7,708 nucleotides of DNA from Rhizobium sp. Q54. GTDB taxonomy: Bacteria > Pseudomonadota > Alphaproteobacteria > Rhizobiales > Beijerinckiaceae. The position numbers and the translations under genes are program-made. The notes beneath the pieces were generated by a model that made no database searches, was not told the DNA's origin, and was given only the letters and a program-made list of their open reading frames with translations. Shown here piece by piece: positions 6,266-7,708 of the stretch; within the stretch, counting starts at the first letter, position 1; every line of letters begins with the position of its first letter. Location of the stretch: contig CAMDKB010000223.1 of assembly GCA_945901195.1 (NCBI GenBank), forward strand, positions 1 to 7,708, given 5' to 3'.

Positions 6266-7450
6266 ATGAATAACGCATCTGGTATAGCCATAGCCGCTTC
6301 AGTGCTGGTCGCAGCATCAGCGCAGGCGCAACAACCCATCAAGGTGGGCGCCATCATCGCGACAACGGGCAATGACGTGCCGCAAGGCACCGAGATGGCA
6401 AATGGCATGCGCCTCGCCATCGAGCATTTCGGGCCTGCTGTGAATGGCCGGCCGATTCAATTACTGATCGAGGACGACGGCTCGAACCCCAATACTGGCC
6501 TGCAGAAAGCACGCAAGCTCATCTCCAGCGACAATGTCGATATGATAGCCGGCGTGCAATTGTCCGCCGGTGCGCTGGCCATCGCTCCTGCCACAGCGGC
6601 CGCGAAAATTCCGATGATCATATCGCTGGCCTCAGCCAATGCGCTCACGCGCGAGCGCTGCTCACCCTGGGTGTTCCGCGCCTCTTACGCCAATTCGCAG
6701 CTGGCAGAACCTTTTGGACCCTGGGTTTTTTCAAAAGGCTACAAGACTGTCTACACGATGGGCGCGGACTTCGTAACGCCGAAGGAATTCGCTGCGAACT
6801 TTCGCGTCACCTATGAAAAGGCCGGCGGCAAGGTGATCAACGAGGTCTTCTCGCCCTTCAACAAGACGCAGGATTTTGGGCCTTATCTGGCGCAAGCCCG
6901 CGCCGCCAATCCGGACGCCATCCTCGCCTTCTATTACGGCGCTGAGGCCATCCTCTTTACCAAGCAATATGAATCTTTTGGCATGAAGGGCAAGATTCCG
7001 TTGATCGCGATGATCGGTACAACCCCGGTGATGTTGCGCGGCGCGCAGGGCGACAGTGCAGAGGGTATTATCTCCTCGCTGAATTATATTCCTGAGTTGC
7101 AGAACCCTGAAAATATCGCCTTCCAGAAAGCCTATCGCGAAAAATTTGGCGGCGGCGCATCCGAATTTGCTGTGATGGCTTATGATTCCATGCGCTTTGC
7201 AATCGAGGCCGCCAAGAGGGTCAACGGCAAGGTGGAAGATCGTGTCGCCCTCGCCAAAGCGATATCGCAGGTCTCATTCAACGGCCCGCGCGGCCCGACC
7301 AAGATGAACCCCTCAACCAATCAGGTCGATCAGAACATCTACATCGCCAAGACCATCAAGAAGGGCAATGAAGTCGTGTTTGAGTTGTTGGACACCATTT
7401 CCAATGTCAGCACCGATGCCGCTCAATGCAAGATGGGACCGCTCGAATAG
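6266..7450 (+). CDS. ABC transporter substrate-binding protein, LivK-like (Peripla_BP_6)
   Basis: Periplasmic receptor of the branched-chain amino acid/aromatic acid ABC class (type I periplasmic binding fold). The 394-residue product has a signal peptide cut at AQA|QQPIKVG (residue 21). Lobe 1 opens with IKVGAIIATTG (25-35), then GMRLAIEHFGPAVNGRPIQLL (47-67) and the typical EDDGSNPNTGLQKARKLI (69-86). Later come KGYKTVYTMGADFV (157-170), FSPFNKTQDFGPYL (195-208) and YREKFGGGASEFAVMAYD (290-307). Cys132 and Cys388 may form a disulfide. AGGGAG at 6251-6256 supports the ATG at 6266, but that signal peptide has no positive residue. The in-frame ATG at 6245 adds MHRETKV and restores the charge, though it lacks a Shine-Dalgarno. 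No LivH, LivM, LivG or LivF gene is in the window. In alphaproteobacteria such receptors bind amino acids, aromatic acids or amides; the ligand here is unknown. Confidence 0.92.
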   Translation: MNNASGIAIAASVLVAASAQAQQPIKVGAIIATTGNDVPQGTEMANGMRLAIEHFGPAVNGRPIQLLIEDDGSNPNTGLQKARKLISSDNVDMIAGVQLSAGALAIAPATAAAKIPMIISLASANALTRERCSPWVFRASYANSQLAEPFGPWVFSKGYKTVYTMGADFVTPKEFAANFRVTYEKAGGKVINEVFSPFNKTQDFGPYLAQARAANPDAILAFYYGAEAILFTKQYESFGMKGKIPLIAMIGTTPVMLRGAQGDSAEGIISSLNYIPELQNPENIAFQKAYREKFGGGASEFAVMAYDSMRFAIEAAKRVNGKVEDRVALAKAISQVSFNGPRGPTKMNPSTNQVDQNIYIAKTIKKGNEVVFELLDTISNVSTDAAQCKMGPLE

Positions 7451-7470
7451 CATTTCAGTAAATAATTTAG

Positions 7471-7503
7471 CGCAACAGGAGGTTTTTCAAATCTCCTGTT
7501 GTG
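7471..7503 (+). terminator. Hairpin terminator after the ABC receptor gene
   Basis: CAACAGGAG (7473-7481) and CTCCTGTTG (7493-7501) form a perfect 9-base stem. It can be extended outward by G-U and C-G pairs, and inward by a G-U and three A-U pairs down to a 3-base loop, about 15 pairs in all. It starts 20 bases after the stop codon. No clear T run follows (GTGTTCATTG), so it may be a weak or Rho-assisted terminator, or an RNA-stabilising hairpin. Confidence 0.6.
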
Positions 7504-7560
7504 TTCATTGTGACAAGTTTACCACGCGGTCCCGTGACCGTTCAAATATCTATAAAAAAA

Positions 7561-7708
7561 GTAACTGCCCAGGTTCCTTCCTGCCACCGTGATTTTTATC
7601 CGATTTTCCTGGACCTATGAACCGGTTTCCGATTCAAGCATCGGATGGTCGCTGAATCGCCAGACGTTCCGTCCCGGGAAGAGCTGATCGCGCTGGTTCA
7701 GGCGCAGG
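7561..7708 (+). mobile_element. Probable left end of an insertion sequence, possibly IS66 family
   Basis: The element appears to start at GTAACTGCCCAGG (7561-7573). IS66-family ends begin with GTAA, and the putative transposase start lies 84 bases inside. The 8 bases just outside (7553-7560, TAAAAAAA) would be one copy of the 8-base target duplication. The right end is outside the window, so neither the paired inverted repeat nor the second target copy can be checked. Confidence 0.4.
7645..7708 (+). CDS. N-terminus of a putative IS66-type transposase (partial)
   Basis: ATG at 7645 opens a frame that runs off the right edge: MVAESPDVPSREELIALVQ followed by Ala-Gln. An in-frame TGA at 7618 means ATG is the natural start. 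A short leader followed by (S/T)REEL-ALV-AQ matches my memory of IS66 transposase (TnpC) N-termini, where this helix leads into a coiled coil and an NSSNSSKPPSSD motif, which would lie beyond the edge. With 21 residues the family call is tentative. Confidence 0.45.
   Translation, partial: MVAESPDVPSREELIALVQAQ

Noticed and set aside
7527..7540. Hairpin CGGTC-CCGT-GACCG between the terminator and the presumed insertion sequence
   Set aside because: Only five pairs and no T run; too short to assign.
7617..7659. ATG at 7617 opening a short frame
   Set aside because: It closes after 12-13 codons and overlaps the start of the longer frame at 7645, which has a family-like N-terminus.

Overview
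The window looks like chromosomal DNA from an alphaproteobacterium, probably Hyphomicrobiales (Rhizobiales). The main reason is a protein that resembles the uncharacterised alphaproteobacterial family TIGR02301, directly downstream of a NUDIX hydrolase gene. Codon use favours G/C at third positions but not extremely. All recognised genes lie on the + strand. The genus cannot be named from the sequence alone.

Left part (1-1439): the last 24 codons of an unidentified gene, then a NUDIX hydrolase gene whose stop codon overlaps the start of a secreted TIGR02301-like protein, then a small soluble hypothetical protein of 85 residues. This part looks like ordinary conserved genome.

Middle part (1440-5570): four consecutive genes for periplasmic solute-binding proteins of the Bug/TctC family, the extracytoplasmic receptors of tripartite tricarboxylate transporters (TTT). 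Each has a signal peptide. The first, third and fourth (called A, C and D here) are close paralogues that share unusual signatures. The second (B) is a divergent, more typical member. No TctA or TctB membrane subunit is present. The third gene has an intact Shine-Dalgarno sequence and a complete signal peptide reading frame, but ATC stands where ATG is expected.

Right part (5571-7708): a hypothetical protein of 173 residues, then a fifth solute-binding protein from a different transporter class (ABC type, LivK-like), also without permease or ATPase genes. A strong hairpin follows it. The last about 150 bases look like the left end of an insertion sequence, possibly IS66 family: a GTAA-starting end at 7561 and the first 21 codons of a putative transposase.

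Taken together, the accessory part is an array of five exported substrate receptors from two transporter classes with no membrane partner visible. The receptors presumably work with permeases encoded elsewhere, or beyond the insertion sequence on the right. Their ligands cannot be read from the sequence; carboxylates for the TTT group, and amino acids or aromatic acids for the ABC type, are the usual ligands of the families.
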